Below the pieces are notes generated by a model. It did not search any database. It had not been told where the DNA came from and saw nothing but the letters and a program-made list of their open reading frames with translations. The translations under genes and the position numbers were made by a program. A DNA stretch of 64,000 bases from Burkholderia sp. PAMC 26561 (GTDB taxonomy: Bacteria > Pseudomonadota > Gammaproteobacteria > Burkholderiales > Burkholderiaceae). Location: positions 2,108,001 to 2,172,000 of the forward strand of contig NZ_CP014306.1 in assembly GCF_001557535.2 (NCBI RefSeq), in the 5' to 3' direction. Positions 1-10,052 of this stretch are shown here, one piece after another (the stretch's first letter is position 1; each line of letters begins with the position of its first letter).

Positions 1-1
1 A

Positions 2-127
<126 letters not shown>

Positions 128-134
128 TTACGCC

Positions 135-896
135 ATGAACCGGCTATCGCAGGAACTTCGATATTTCTTCACCGCGCTCGGGTACTTCACCCGCGTGCCG
201 GTGCCGCGCTGGGTCGGCTTCGAGCCACATTACCTGAACGCGGCAGCGCGCTATTTTCCGTTGATCGGCGTGATGGTCGGCGGCGTCGGCGCAGTGGTTT
301 ATCTTGCGGCGTTGCAGGTTTTTCCGGCGGGCGTTGCGGTGTTGTTATCGATGGCCGCAACGCTGCTCCTGACCGGCGCGTTCCACGAAGACGGGCTGGC
401 CGATTGCGCCGATGCCTTCGGCGGCGCCTACACCCGCGAGGACGCGCTGCGCATCATGCACGACTCGCGCATCGGCGCGTATGGCGCGATTGCGTTGATC
501 GTGGTGCTGGCGTTGAAGTGGCAAACGCTGGCTTCCACGTTGCCGCTGCGCACTGCATGGATGATCGTCGGCGCGCATGCCGCGAGCCGCACGTTCGCGA
601 TCAGCTATCTCTGCACGCTCGAGTATGTGCGTGCCGAGGGCAAGGCGAAACCGGTCGCTCAGAAGATGGGTTCAGGCGCGTTCGCGTTGGCCGCAGTGAT
701 CGGCTTGCCGTGCTTGTTTTGGCCCGACTGGCGGCTTGGCTGCGTGCTGCTCGTGGCGCTTGTCGTGATGCGGTTTTTCATCGGGCGATACTTTGTCAAG
801 CGCATCGGCGGATACACCGGCGACTGCCTCGGCTTCGCGCAGCAGCTTTTCGAAGTCGCAATCTACTTGATCGGACTCGCATGGATCTCGTCCTGA
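135..896 (+). CDS. cobS: CobS adenosylcobinamide-GDP ribazoletransferase (cobalamin synthase)
   Basis: The 253-residue integral membrane protein joins adenosylcobinamide-GDP to alpha-ribazole (phosphate) in the last assembly steps of B12. The family signature FHEDGLADCADAFGG is at about residues 83-97, followed by DSRIGAYG at about 110-117, and several hydrophobic segments fill the rest. Length is normal for the family. I chose the ATG at 135 because the longer reading (from 18) overlaps cobT and adds 39 arginine-rich residues foreign to CobS. The 3' end overlaps cobC by 16 bases, which suggests translational coupling. Confidence 0.95.
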   Translation: MNRLSQELRYFFTALGYFTRVPVPRWVGFEPHYLNAAARYFPLIGVMVGGVGAVVYLAALQVFPAGVAVLLSMAATLLLTGAFHEDGLADCADAFGGAYTREDALRIMHDSRIGAYGAIALIVVLALKWQTLASTLPLRTAWMIVGAHAASRTFAISYLCTLEYVRAEGKAKPVAQKMGSGAFALAAVIGLPCLFWPDWRLGCVLLVALVVMRFFIGRYFVKRIGGYTGDCLGFAQQLFEVAIYLIGLAWISS

Positions 897-1453
897 TTCG
901 CCATCCGGCTGTGGGTATCGACGCCGGGATTTGTTATGGCCGTACCGATGTTCCGCTTCTCGGCGACGCGGCGGAATCGGCGCGTTTATTGGACGCGCGT
1001 TTGAATGCGCTAAGGGTGCCGGCCATCAAAGGCACCTGGTACACGAGTCCGTTAAGCCGATGCCGTCTGCTGGCCGAATCATTAGGCCCGGTCCAAACCG
1101 ATCCGCGCCTGCAGGAACTCGACTTCGGCGCCTGGGAAGGTGAGCGTTGGGACGGCCTTGATCGCGCGATGCTCGACGCATGGGCCGCAGATCTGGAGCA
1201 TGCGCGCGAGCATGGCGGCGAGAGCGTTGCGCAGTTTGCCGGGCGTGTAGCCGGTTGGGCGGATTCGGCTTTGAGCGCTGATAACGAAGAACCAGTTCAC
1301 GTTGTCACACACGCCGGCGTCATACGCGTTCTCACCGGCCATCTGCTCGGCATAAAACGCGCGAACGTCATTCAATGGCCGCTGGATTTCAGCGCGATCG
1401 TGTGGCTCAGACGCGTGCGCGGCGAGTGGCTGCTCGTGCGATGGAACGCGTGA
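881..1453 (+). CDS. cobC: Alpha-ribazole phosphatase (histidine phosphatase superfamily)
   Basis: The 190-residue protein belongs to the phosphoglycerate-mutase-like histidine phosphatases. The phosphate-accepting histidine is in LIRHP at residues 5-9 (His8), CYGRTDVPL follows at 18-26, ELDFGAWEG is near 79-87, and the second catalytic histidine is in VVTHAGV (His144). In most relatives the first motif reads RHG; here it is RHP, as in many CobC proteins. It is expected to dephosphorylate alpha-ribazole phosphate or cobalamin phosphate. The start inside the cobS 3' end and the B12 neighbours support CobC over a generic phosphatase. Its stop is 2 bases from the stop of the convergent btuF-like gene, leaving no room for a terminator. 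Confidence 0.88.
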   Translation: MDLVLIRHPAVGIDAGICYGRTDVPLLGDAAESARLLDARLNALRVPAIKGTWYTSPLSRCRLLAESLGPVQTDPRLQELDFGAWEGERWDGLDRAMLDAWAADLEHAREHGGESVAQFAGRVAGWADSALSADNEEPVHVVTHAGVIRVLTGHLLGIKRANVIQWPLDFSAIVWLRRVRGEWLLVRWNA

Positions 1454-1455
1454 CC

Positions 1456-2346
1456 TTACTTCGGACGCCTGGCGCGGGCAGCGTCCAGGTCCTTACATAG
1501 CGCCTTGGCGCCAAGCGCGAGACGCGGTGTTGGCCGGTTGATCAGATCGCCGTCTATGCCGAAGAGATTGCCGCGCTCGACGGCTTTCATCGAAGGCCAT
1601 TTGCGCCATGTTTCAAGCGATGGCAACGCGCGTTCCGATTTCGTCGCGCCGGGCGTTGCGGTGACGATGGCTTCAGGATCGGCAGCGAGGACGGCTTCGG
1701 TCGAGATCGTCGGAACAAGCGGTTTCAGGTCGGCAAATACGTTGCGGCCGCCGCATAGTTCGATCACTTCACTCACCGTGTTCGAGCCGTTGAGCGTCAT
1801 CAGCGGATCGTCCCAGACCTGATAGAACACGCTCACGGGCGGCTGGTCTGCATAACGTGCCCGCAAACCATCGATGTCGTGACGGAACGCATTCGACGCT
1901 GTGTTCGCTTCATTCGATGTGCCGAGCAGGACGCCGAGTTTATCGATGGTCGCGGGGATGTCTTCGAGCTTGTGCGGCTCGCTGAAGAACATCGGCACAT
2001 GCAGCTCGCGCAAACGGTCGAGCTGGCGCAGCGCATTGCCATGCCGCCAGACGACGATCAGATCGGGTTTCATTGCGACGATGCGTTCGAGATCGAGCGA
2101 TTTGTTGTCGCCGACACGCGGTATCGATTTCGCTTGCGGCGGGTAATCGCTGTATTCCACTGCGCCCACGATCCGGTCGCCGCCGCCCGCTGCGTAGAGC
2201 AACTCGGTGACATGCGGCGCGAGGCTGACGATGCGCTGCGCCGGTGCGTTCAACGTGACGGCGGCGCCGGAGTCGTCGGTGACGGTGAGGGCGTGGGCTT
2301 GCGTGGTGACAAAAAAGAACAGCGCGACCAGGAGGCGGAAGGTCAT
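1456..2346 (-). CDS. btuF: Periplasmic cobalamin-binding protein, BtuF-like
   Basis: The 296-residue protein starts with a cleavable signal peptide (hydrophobic stretch after MTFRLL, ending TQAHA near residue 19), followed by RIVSLAPHVTELLYAAG, typical of helical-backbone metal/cobalamin-binding proteins (PBP2 type, BtuF/FecB). It should capture vitamin B12 or corrinoids for an ABC importer. It is the last gene of the cobU-cbiB-cobD-btuF operon, 1 base after cobD, which makes corrinoid salvage the natural role. No BtuC or BtuD gene is in the window, so the partner permease must lie elsewhere. Specificity for corrinoid rather than haem or siderophore is inferred from context. Confidence 0.82.
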   Translation of the reverse strand: MTFRLLVALFFFVTTQAHALTVTDDSGAAVTLNAPAQRIVSLAPHVTELLYAAGGGDRIVGAVEYSDYPPQAKSIPRVGDNKSLDLERIVAMKPDLIVVWRHGNALRQLDRLRELHVPMFFSEPHKLEDIPATIDKLGVLLGTSNEANTASNAFRHDIDGLRARYADQPPVSVFYQVWDDPLMTLNGSNTVSEVIELCGGRNVFADLKPLVPTISTEAVLAADPEAIVTATPGATKSERALPSLETWRKWPSMKAVERGNLFGIDGDLINRPTPRLALGAKALCKDLDAARARRPK

Positions 2347-2347
2347 G

Positions 2348-3346
2348 TCATTGGTTGCCGGCGGCTTGTTTAAACGCTTCTGAGAACCTCGACCATTCGC
2401 CTTCCGATCCCGTCAATCCAATCCGCAGACTCGGCGATTTGCCATGCTCGAACAGTCGCGTCCAGATCCCTTTTTGTGCCAGCGTGTGTTGCAACGCTGC
2501 CGCGTTCGAGGTTTCGAACCACGCAAAAAGGGGCGTCGAAAAAGCCTCGAAACCCCGGGCGCGAATCAATGCTGCGAGTCTCGCGCTATCGTGAGCGAGC
2601 ACTTCGCGCGTCGCTGTTTGCCACGCGTGATCATTGAACGCGGCCGATACCGCATGCCGTGCCGGACCACTCACGGTCCACGCGCCGAGCGTTTCGTTCA
2701 ACGCGTCGCGTAAAGGCTGAGACGCGAGCACGAACCCGGCGCGAACTCCCGCCAGGCCATAGAACTTGCCGACCGAACGCAGCACGACCAGCCCTTCGCG
2801 GTCACTTTCGGATGCCAATGAAGCGTCGTTGTATGCGTCGGCGAAGGCTTCATCGATGATCAGCGTACCGCCGCGTGCCGACAGTTGCTCGTGCCATCCG
2901 AGCAGGACGTCACGGCCTGATTGTTGTGTCGTCGGATTGTTGGGATTGGCAACGATCACATGATCGACGTCCTCCGGCAAAGTCGTGGACATCACATCCA
3001 GCGGCACGATCCGATGCCCGGCGCGTTCAAATGCCGGCGCATATTCGCCGTAAGTCAGCGCCGCAACCGCCGCGACGCCCGTTCGCAGCAATGAAGGCAA
3101 TGCGCGAATTGCCGCCTGGCTTCCCGCAACGGGCAACGCGCCCGGCGCACCATAGTGTCTCGCCGCAAGCTCGGCGAAACCATCGGCGTCTTCGGGCAAG
3201 CGACGCCAGGCATCGACGGGAACAGGGGGAACCGGATAGGCCCGCGGATTGATCCCCGTCGACAAATCCAGCCAGTCCTCCAGCGCAATCCCATACCGCC
3301 GCGCGGCTTCGCGCAGATTGCCGCCGTGTCGTATCGGTTCAGCCAT
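2348..3346 (-). CDS. cobD: Threonine-phosphate decarboxylase (PLP, aminotransferase fold)
   Basis: The 332-residue PLP enzyme is of the class I/II aminotransferase fold. Motifs are HGGN at the N-terminus (His7), STGINPRAYP near 29-38, NPNNPT at 134-139, IIDEAFAD near 163-170 and the Schiff-base lysine in SVGKFYGLAGVRAG (Lys194). It decarboxylates L-threonine phosphate to (R)-1-amino-2-propanol phosphate, which CbiB attaches to cobyric acid. It overlaps the 3' end of cbiB by 8 bases, so the two are probably translated together. Naming varies: Salmonella-type CobD equals Pseudomonas-type CobC. Confidence 0.93.
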   Translation of the reverse strand: MAEPIRHGGNLREAARRYGIALEDWLDLSTGINPRAYPVPPVPVDAWRRLPEDADGFAELAARHYGAPGALPVAGSQAAIRALPSLLRTGVAAVAALTYGEYAPAFERAGHRIVPLDVMSTTLPEDVDHVIVANPNNPTTQQSGRDVLLGWHEQLSARGGTLIIDEAFADAYNDASLASESDREGLVVLRSVGKFYGLAGVRAGFVLASQPLRDALNETLGAWTVSGPARHAVSAAFNDHAWQTATREVLAHDSARLAALIRARGFEAFSTPLFAWFETSNAAALQHTLAQKGIWTRLFEHGKSPSLRIGLTGSEGEWSRFSEAFKQAAGNQ

Positions 3347-4280
3347 GAAACCCCGCGCCCATGAAAGCCAGCACCAGCAACAGCACGAGCCAAAGCACTG
3401 TAGTGCGTTCGACGAGCCGCAGCGCCGCGACCACGTGCTTGGGCGTCGCGGTCACGCCGAAGCCGAGCACGGGTCGCGTCTCGAGCGTGCCGTGATACAT
3501 CGCGGCGCCGCCGAGCAGCACGTTCAGACTTCCCGCGCCCGATGCCATCACCGGCCCCGCGTTCGGGCTGTCCCACAACGGCGCCTGGGTTCGCCAGCAG
3601 CGCCAGGCCGTGCGGGTATCGCCGAGAAGGGCGTAGCTCGCCGCGGTGAGACGCGCGGGCACGTAGTTCAGGACATCGTCGAAACGGGCAGCCGCCCAGC
3701 CGAAGCGCAAATAACGCGGCGTCCTGTAACCCCACATCGCATCGAGCGTATTGGCCAGGCGAAACATCAGCGCGCCCGGGCCGCCCGCGACCACGAACCA
3801 GAAGAGCGCGCCGAAGATCGCATCGTTGCCGTTTTCCAGCGCGGATTCGACGGCGGCGCGAGAGAGCGCGGCTTCATCGGCGTTGGCGGTTTCACGCGAG
3901 ACGATCCGCGCCGTCAGCGTGCGCGCCTCCGGCAGATCGCCGCGCCCGAGCGCGCGTGCGATCGGAACGATGTGGTCTCGCAGGCTCTTGGCGCCGAGCG
4001 CGAACCACAACAGCGCAATGTGCACGGCGCAAGCGGCGGCAAACGGAAGAACGCTCACAAGAATCCAGCCGATGAAAACCGGCGGCACAACCGCCAGCAG
4101 CCACGCGAGAATGCCCGCCGGCCGCGCGCGAAAACCCGTGTTCAACCGGGCTTCGATCCGCGTGGCAAGCCGGCCGAACGCCACCAGCGGATGGCGCGTT
4201 GCCGGTTCACCAAAGACGCGATCGACGACCACGCCCGCTATGGCGAGCATGGCCGTGACGTAAAACGAGAGCAGCAACAT
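3339..4280 (-). CDS. cbiB: CbiB adenosylcobinamide-phosphate synthase
   Basis: The 313-residue multi-pass membrane protein has an N-terminal hydrophobic helix followed by [19 protein letters not shown], the family's characteristic FGxPxxxHP region. It condenses adenosylcobyric acid with aminopropanol (or its phosphate) to give adenosylcobinamide (phosphate). The gene follows cobU with a 2-base gap and overlaps cobD, its substrate supplier. Length and hydrophobicity fit the family. In Pseudomonas-type nomenclature this protein is CobD, so the symbol must be read with the product name. Confidence 0.92.
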   Translation of the reverse strand: MLLLSFYVTAMLAIAGVVVDRVFGEPATRHPLVAFGRLATRIEARLNTGFRARPAGILAWLLAVVPPVFIGWILVSVLPFAAACAVHIALLWFALGAKSLRDHIVPIARALGRGDLPEARTLTARIVSRETANADEAALSRAAVESALENGNDAIFGALFWFVVAGGPGALMFRLANTLDAMWGYRTPRYLRFGWAAARFDDVLNYVPARLTAASYALLGDTRTAWRCWRTQAPLWDSPNAGPVMASGAGSLNVLLGGAAMYHGTLETRPVLGFGVTATPKHVVAALRLVERTTVLWLVLLLVLAFMGAGFHG

Positions 4281-4282
4281 GG

Positions 4283-4819
4283 TCAGCCTTTGAGGACGAG
4301 TGGCAGGCCTGCCACCATCATGGTCACGTGCATGCTCGCGGCGGCGACGCGCTGATTCAGGCGGCCGAGTTCATCAACGTAAAGGCGCGTGACCGACCCC
4401 ATCGGCACCACGCCCAGTCCTATTTCGTTGCTCACCACAATGACCTTTGCTTTTACCTGCGACAGGGCCGCGTCAAAGGCGCTGAACGCTTCCAGAGGAG
4501 GACCGTCGGGCGTGGTTCCATCGGCGGGAAAAAGCAGGTTCGCAAGCCACAGCGTCAGGCAGTCGATCAGCACGACATGTCCCTCGCGATCCAGCTCGCG
4601 CAGCACGCCGCCGAGATCGAGCGGTGCTTCGACCAGCGCCCAATGCGCCGGCCGCCGCTCGCGATGCAACGCCACGCGCGCCGCGAATTCGCTGTCACCG
4701 ACGCGCGCCGTCGCCACATAAGTGACGGGCAATTCGCTGTCGGCGGCCATGCGTTCGGCAAACGCGCTCTTGCCCGAGCGCGCGCCGCCGAGAATGAAGG
4801 TAAGGTCGGGGGAAGTCAT
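4283..4819 (-). CDS. cobU: Bifunctional adenosylcobinamide kinase / adenosylcobinamide-phosphate guanylyltransferase
   Basis: The 178-residue P-loop protein has Walker A GGARSGKS at residues 11-18 and LHRERRP at 51-57, whose histidine (His52) corresponds to the guanylylated histidine of the family. [14 protein letters not shown] and [12 protein letters not shown] are further CobU signatures. It phosphorylates adenosylcobinamide and transfers GMP to give the substrate of CobS. I start at the ATG at 4819: this gives the normal family length, whereas the longer reading adds 21 residues that overlap the divergent cobQ gene. It is the first gene of the four-gene minus-strand operon. Confidence 0.93.
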   Translation of the reverse strand: MTSPDLTFILGGARSGKSAFAERMAADSELPVTYVATARVGDSEFAARVALHRERRPAHWALVEAPLDLGGVLRELDREGHVVLIDCLTLWLANLLFPADGTTPDGPPLEAFSAFDAALSQVKAKVIVVSNEIGLGVVPMGSVTRLYVDELGRLNQRVAAASMHVTMMVAGLPLVLKG

Positions 4820-4846
4820 CGCAATATTGTACCGGTGGGCGCTAAC

Positions 4847-6352
4847 ATGACGTCTTTCGTGAAACCGGGCACCCCTATGCAATTCGCACCGCGCGGCACG
4901 CTGATGATTCAGGGCACGACCTCCGATGCCGGCAAGAGCACGCTGGTCGCAGGCTTATGCCGATTGGCCCGGCGCGGCGGGATGAAAGTCGCGCCGTTCA
5001 AGCCGCAGAACATGGCGCTGAACAGCGCGGTCACGGTGGACGGCGGCGAGATTGGCCGTGCTCAGGCGCTGCAGGCGATCGCGGCGGGCGTGGATGCCGA
5101 GATCGACTTCAATCCCGTGCTGCTCAAGCCGACCAGCGACCGCGGTGCGCAAGTGATCATCCACGGCCACGCGCACGCCAATCTCGATGCCCGTGCATAC
5201 CACGAGTACAAGACCATCGCCTTCGATGCCGTGCTCGCGTCCTACGCCCGCCTGCAGCAGCGATTCGACACGATCATCGTGGAAGGGGCGGGAAGTCCGG
5301 CCGAGGTGAACCTGCGCGACCGGGACATTGCCAACATGGGTTTTGCGGAGCGGGTGGATTGCCCCGTCGTGCTGGTGGCGGATATCGACCGCGGCGGGGT
5401 GTTCGCGCATTTGCTCGGGACGCTTGCGTGTTTATCGGAGACGGAAAGGGCGCGGGTTCACGGCTTCGTGATCAACCGTTTTCGCGGTGATATCGGCCTT
5501 CTGCAACCCGGTCTCGACTGGCTGGAAGCGCAAACCGGCAAGCCGGTGCTTGGCGTGGTGCCTTATCTGCATGGCCTGACGCTCGATGCCGAGGACATGC
5601 TGCCGAGCCAGCTCCATACGCGCGGCGACGGCGCCGAGGTGCTGAAAGTGATCGTCCCGGCGTTGCCGCGCATCAGCAATCACACCGATTTCGATGCGCT
5701 GCGCGCACATTCCCAGGTGGATTTTTCATACGTACGAGCCGGAAGCGCGCCGCCGCCGGCCGATCTGATCGTGTTGCCGGGATCGAAAAGCGTGCAGCGC
5801 GACCTTGCGTGGCTGCGTGAAAACGGCTGGGATCGCGCGATTGAACGGCATCTTCGATACGGCGGCAAGGTCCTCGGAATTTGCGGCGGCATGCAGATGC
5901 TCGGGCGAACGGTCGATGACCCCGAAGGCTTCGAAGGCCCCGCCGGCTGCGTGAACGGCCTGGGCTTGCTCGAACTCGAAACCACGCTGACCGCCGACAA
6001 ACTGCTCGACAACGTGGATGGCCGGCTGACCATCGGCGATGCTTCAGCGCCGGTTCGCGGCTACGAAATCCACATGGGCCGCACGACGGGCGCGGCGCTC
6101 GCCCGGCCGGCCGTCATGCTCGACGGCGAGCGCCCGGACGGCGCGATTTCCACCGATAACCAGATCGCCGCAACCTACTTGCACGGCCTCTTCGATACCC
6201 CCGAGGCCTGCGCGGCGCTGCTCGAATGGGCGGGTTTGCGCGATGCGCAGGCGCTCGACTACCCCGCGTTGCGTGAGGCTTCGCTGGATCGTCTTGCCGA
6301 TACGCTCGGCGAATCGCTGGATTTGAACGCGCTTGGCGGCTTGTTCGCCTGA
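4847..6352 (+). CDS. cobQ: Cobyric acid synthase CobQ (glutamine-dependent amidotransferase)
   Basis: The 501-residue enzyme amidates adenosylcobyrinic acid a,c-diamide at positions b, d, e and g. The N-terminal synthetase domain has the P-loop GTTSDAGKS at about 23-31 followed by [12 protein letters not shown]. The C-terminal class I glutaminase-like domain has the nucleophile in [11 protein letters not shown] (Cys346) and the catalytic histidine in YLHGLFDT (about His446). I favour the ATG at 4847; the ATG at 4877 (491 residues) is also possible. Its start is only 27 bases from the divergent cobU start, so the two promoters must overlap each other or a coding region. Confidence 0.95.
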   Translation: MTSFVKPGTPMQFAPRGTLMIQGTTSDAGKSTLVAGLCRLARRGGMKVAPFKPQNMALNSAVTVDGGEIGRAQALQAIAAGVDAEIDFNPVLLKPTSDRGAQVIIHGHAHANLDARAYHEYKTIAFDAVLASYARLQQRFDTIIVEGAGSPAEVNLRDRDIANMGFAERVDCPVVLVADIDRGGVFAHLLGTLACLSETERARVHGFVINRFRGDIGLLQPGLDWLEAQTGKPVLGVVPYLHGLTLDAEDMLPSQLHTRGDGAEVLKVIVPALPRISNHTDFDALRAHSQVDFSYVRAGSAPPPADLIVLPGSKSVQRDLAWLRENGWDRAIERHLRYGGKVLGICGGMQMLGRTVDDPEGFEGPAGCVNGLGLLELETTLTADKLLDNVDGRLTIGDASAPVRGYEIHMGRTTGAALARPAVMLDGERPDGAISTDNQIAATYLHGLFDTPEACAALLEWAGLRDAQALDYPALREASLDRLADTLGESLDLNALGGLFA

Positions 6353-6366
6353 AAACTGCCGCAGCT

Positions 6367-6786
6367 TCAATACAGGATCATCTGCGTGCATCGAAACAAC
6401 GCGATGGTCTTCCCTTCGCCGTTCGTCACGATCGCGTCCCAGACCTGCGTGCTGCGCCCGAGGTGCACGGCCGTCGCCCTGGCGGTGATCACGCCGTCGC
6501 GCGCGGTCCCCACGTGATTGCTCTTCAATTCGATGGTCGTGAAATTCTTCGCGCCCTCGGGCAAATGCGCGATGCACGCGTAGCCGCAACAGGTATCCGC
6601 CAGCCCGACGACGGTCGCCGCGTGAAGGAACCCGTTCGGCGCGAGCACTGCGGGCCGGACGGCGAGCTTGCCGGTCAGTGCGCCGCTTTCCACCGACACC
6701 ACTTCCACGCCCAGCAAATCGGGCAGCGTGCCGCGCTGGCGTTCGCGCAGGTGTTCGATGGTGACATCGGGACGAAGTACGGCCAT
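6367..6786 (-). CDS. PaaI-family hotdog thioesterase
   Basis: The 139-residue single hotdog-fold protein contains PNGFLHAATVVGLADTCCG, the asparagine/aspartate-bearing helix region typical of PaaI/YbdB-like acyl-CoA thioesterases, and a TTIELKSNHVGTARDG strand characteristic of the family. The substrate cannot be read from sequence. The start at 6786 gives a standard length and matches relatives starting MAVLRPD; the longer reading adds 19 residues. It is a lone gene whose 5' end faces the ParA gene, so the roughly 180 bases between them must carry both promoters. Confidence 0.85.
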   Translation of the reverse strand: MAVLRPDVTIEHLRERQRGTLPDLLGVEVVSVESGALTGKLAVRPAVLAPNGFLHAATVVGLADTCCGYACIAHLPEGAKNFTTIELKSNHVGTARDGVITARATAVHLGRSTQVWDAIVTNGEGKTIALFRCTQMILY

Positions 6787-6963
6787 ATGGGGGAGTCCTT
6801 GGCTGAAAAGGTGGCTGATTGATGGGTGCGTGGATTGAAACAAGCAAATCCGATAGTATCAACGGCTCGAACTTTTCACTTATTACAGCGCTTACAGTAC
6901 GACAGCGTCTCCAGGCGTCCATTTTGGAACCCGTCGTGCCGGCAAAACACGTGGAATGGATCT

Positions 6964-7590
6964 ATGACGGTGATCGTGGTGGCAAATCCTAAGGGTGGCG
7001 TGGGCAAAAGCACGCTTTCGACGAATCTGGCCGGGTATTTCGCCGCGAACGGCGAATGGGTCGCGCTGGCGGATCTCGACAAGCAGCAGTCCGCGCACGG
7101 CTGGCTGGGGCTGCGGCCCGAGACGCTGCCGAAGATCGAAGAATGGACCACCAACGTGGACGCACCGACCAAACCGCCAAAAGGTCTGGAAAAAGCGGTC
7201 ATCGATACCCCCGCCGGGATTCACGGCACGCGTCTCGCGCTGGCGCTGGAGCTGGCGGACAAGGTGATCGTGCCGCTGCAGCCATCCATGTTCGATATCC
7301 TCGCCACGCAGGAATTTCTCGAACGCCTGCAGAAGGAAAAGGCGATTCGCAAAGGAAGTATCGAGGTGGGCGTGGTCGGAATGCGCGTCGATGCCCGCAC
7401 GAAATCCGCGGATCAACTGCACCGGTTCGTGGAGGGGCTCGATCTGCCGGTGCTCGGATATCTGCGCGACACGCAAAACTACGTGCAGGCCGCCGCGCAC
7501 GGCCTGACCATCTGGGATGTGGCGCGAAGCCGGGTGGAGAAGGATCTCGAGCAGTGGCAGCCGATTATCGAGTGGGTATCGAAGAAGTAG
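6964..7590 (+). CDS. Orphan ParA-family ATPase
   Basis: The 208-residue deviant-Walker ATPase has PKGGVGKST at residues 9-17 (signature lysine at 10, catalytic lysine at 15), DLDKQQSAHGWLGLRP as the switch I region and IDTPAGIHG as the Walker B/switch II segment. It is the short ParA type without an N-terminal DNA-binding domain. No ParB or parS-like repeat is nearby, so partition of a plasmid or chromosome is unlikely from this locus alone; such orphans often position protein clusters. The start at 6964 follows a Met-free upstream stretch and fits the family length. An intrinsic terminator follows at 7603-7638. Confidence 0.88.
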   Translation: MTVIVVANPKGGVGKSTLSTNLAGYFAANGEWVALADLDKQQSAHGWLGLRPETLPKIEEWTTNVDAPTKPPKGLEKAVIDTPAGIHGTRLALALELADKVIVPLQPSMFDILATQEFLERLQKEKAIRKGSIEVGVVGMRVDARTKSADQLHRFVEGLDLPVLGYLRDTQNYVQAAAHGLTIWDVARSRVEKDLEQWQPIIEWVSKK

Positions 7591-7602
7591 GGATCACCAT
7601 GA

Positions 7603-7638
7603 AAAACGCCGGTGGCTTTTCAAGGCCACCGGCGTTTT
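7603..7638. terminator. Bidirectional intrinsic terminator between parA-like gene and panD
   Basis: A perfect stem (ACGCCGGTGGC pairing with GCCACCGGCGT) with an 8-base loop is flanked by A-runs on the left and a T-run on the right, so it can serve both the plus-strand ParA gene and the minus-strand panD gene, whose stop is at its edge. Confidence 0.85.
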
Positions 7639-8025
7639 CTACGTCCAGCTTTGCGTCGGAACGTGATCGCGGTTTCCCTTGATCCGGTTCTTTTCATCGA
7701 CGAAAACCAGGTCCGGCTTCCAGCCCGCTTTCAGTTCGGCTTCCTCGACCAGCGCGAACGCCGCGATGATCACGAGGTCGCCCAATTGCGCGCGCCGCGC
7801 CGCCGAACCATTCAGCGAAATCATGCCGCTGCCGCGCTCGCCCTTGATGGCGTAAGTGGTCAGCCGTTCCCCGTTGTTCACGTTCCAGATATCGATCTGC
7901 TCGTTCTCGAGCAGATTTGCCGCTTCCAGAAGGTTTTCGTCGATTGCGCACGAGCCTTCGTAATGCAATTCGCAATGCGTCACCGTTGCGCGGTGGATCT
8001 TCGATTTCAACAGCGTTCGCTGCAT
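7639..8025 (-). CDS. panD: Aspartate 1-decarboxylase
   Basis: The 128-residue proenzyme makes beta-alanine from aspartate for pantothenate and CoA synthesis. The self-cleavage site is present as YEGSCAID with Gly24-Ser25, Ser25 becoming the pyruvoyl cofactor. Other conserved stretches are [18 protein letters not shown] and [13 protein letters not shown]. Length matches the family. The ATG at 8025 is 11 bases after the panC stop, so panC-panD are co-transcribed as in many Burkholderia relatives. Confidence 0.96.
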   Translation of the reverse strand: MQRTLLKSKIHRATVTHCELHYEGSCAIDENLLEAANLLENEQIDIWNVNNGERLTTYAIKGERGSGMISLNGSAARRAQLGDLVIIAAFALVEEAELKAGWKPDLVFVDEKNRIKGNRDHVPTQSWT

Positions 8026-8036
8026 GCGATCCTCGT

Positions 8037-8870
<834 letters not shown>

Positions 8871-8970
8871 CTAGCGGGTGACTCCTTGCGGGCTGCGCAA
8901 AAAAATAGGCGGCGCCGAGGGGGAAAAGGAAGGGTTGTGCAAGATCGCGACAAATAGACGGCATTCACGC

Positions 8971-9864
8971 TCAAGCCGGTGAATACGCGAGTCTCACGTA
9001 GATGGGCGCATACGGTTCGGCCTGGGTAATCTCGATCAGCGATTCGCGCGACAACTCCAGCATGGCGATGAAGTTCACGATCACGACGGGTATGCCGCGC
9101 GTGGGATCGAAGAGATCGCCGAATTCCATGAAACGGGCGTTTTGCAGACGCCGCAGGATCACGCTCATGTGTTCTCGCACCGACAACTCTTCGCGCGAGA
9201 TCTTGTGGTGCTCGACCAACCTTGCGCGTTTGATGACGTCGGCCCAGGCTGCGCGCAGGTCGTTGACATCGACGTCGGGAAAGCGCTGCGCCGAGTTTTG
9301 CTCAACGTAGACTTCGGCGCGCAGGAAGTCCCGGCCAAGCTGCGGGATGTGATCGAGGCGCTGCGCTGCAAGCTTCATCTGCTCGTATTCGAGCAGGCGC
9401 CGCACGAGTTCGGCGCGCGGATCTTCGGCTTCTTCGCCGGTATCCGCCTTTTTCACCGGCAGCAGCATGCGCGACTTGATCTCGATCAGCATGGCCGCCA
9501 TCAGCAGATATTCCGCCGCGAGCTCCAGGTTCGATTCGCGGATCTGGTCGACATAACCAAGATACTGGCGCGTCACGTCCGCCATCGGGATGTCGAGGAC
9601 GTTGAAGTTCTGCTTGCGGATCAGGTACAGCAACAAGTCGAGCGGACCTTCGAACGCCTCGAGAAATATCTCGAGCGCGTCCGGCGGGATATACAGATCC
9701 GTTGGCAGCTTCCAGAGCGGCTCGCCGTACAAGTGCGCGAACGCTACGCCGTCGATGGTATTTGGCGTGGAATCGGTCGCGGGCGCGGCGAGCGCGGCGG
9801 CGCGGTCGTCCTTGGCCGTTCCCGAATGATCCGCAGCGTGCTGCGCGTCGCGCGCGGAACTCAC
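8971..9864 (-). CDS. scpA: Segregation and condensation protein A
   Basis: This is the kleisin subunit of the Smc-ScpAB condensin, about 297 residues. The kleisin N-terminal region includes EGPLDLLLYLIRKQNFNVLDIPM, followed by helical segments with EYLLMAAMLIEIKSRMLLPV. An N-terminal extension of about 60 alanine/aspartate-rich residues precedes it. I choose a GTG start at 9864, just 2 bases past the stop of the upstream DUF3460 gene; the reading to 9960 would overlap that gene heavily. scpB is not in the window. Confidence 0.9.
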   Translation of the reverse strand: MSSARDAQHAADHSGTAKDDRAAALAAPATDSTPNTIDGVAFAHLYGEPLWKLPTDLYIPPDALEIFLEAFEGPLDLLLYLIRKQNFNVLDIPMADVTRQYLGYVDQIRESNLELAAEYLLMAAMLIEIKSRMLLPVKKADTGEEAEDPRAELVRRLLEYEQMKLAAQRLDHIPQLGRDFLRAEVYVEQNSAQRFPDVDVNDLRAAWADVIKRARLVEHHKISREELSVREHMSVILRRLQNARFMEFGDLFDPTRGIPVVIVNFIAMLELSRESLIEITQAEPYAPIYVRLAYSPA

Positions 9865-9866
9865 GT

Positions 9867-10052
9867 TCAGAAGTTCTGGTAATAGACGTAGGACGTTTGC
9901 TCGACGCGCGATGTCTTGAGCTTCGCGCGTTCGTCGAGGTCGACCGGCTGCTTGTCCCACAGGAGCGCGCGGCCCTTGCGCTGTTCGTCTTCCAGCGACG
10001 GCTTTTGCTCTTTCAGCTTGTTGATGAATTGGGTGATGTCCGACTGGTACAT
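9867..10052 (-). CDS. DUF3460 family small protein
   Basis: The 61-residue cytoplasmic protein (MYQSDITQFINKLKEQKP ... YVYYQNF) has no signal or membrane segment and is rich in charged residues. It matches the DUF3460 family, which in Burkholderiales is repeatedly found directly before scpA. The function is unknown. The 2-base spacing to the scpA GTG start suggests translational coupling and therefore a possible link to chromosome condensation, which is inference only. Confidence 0.85.
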   Translation of the reverse strand: MYQSDITQFINKLKEQKPSLEDEQRKGRALLWDKQPVDLDERAKLKTSRVEQTSYVYYQNF

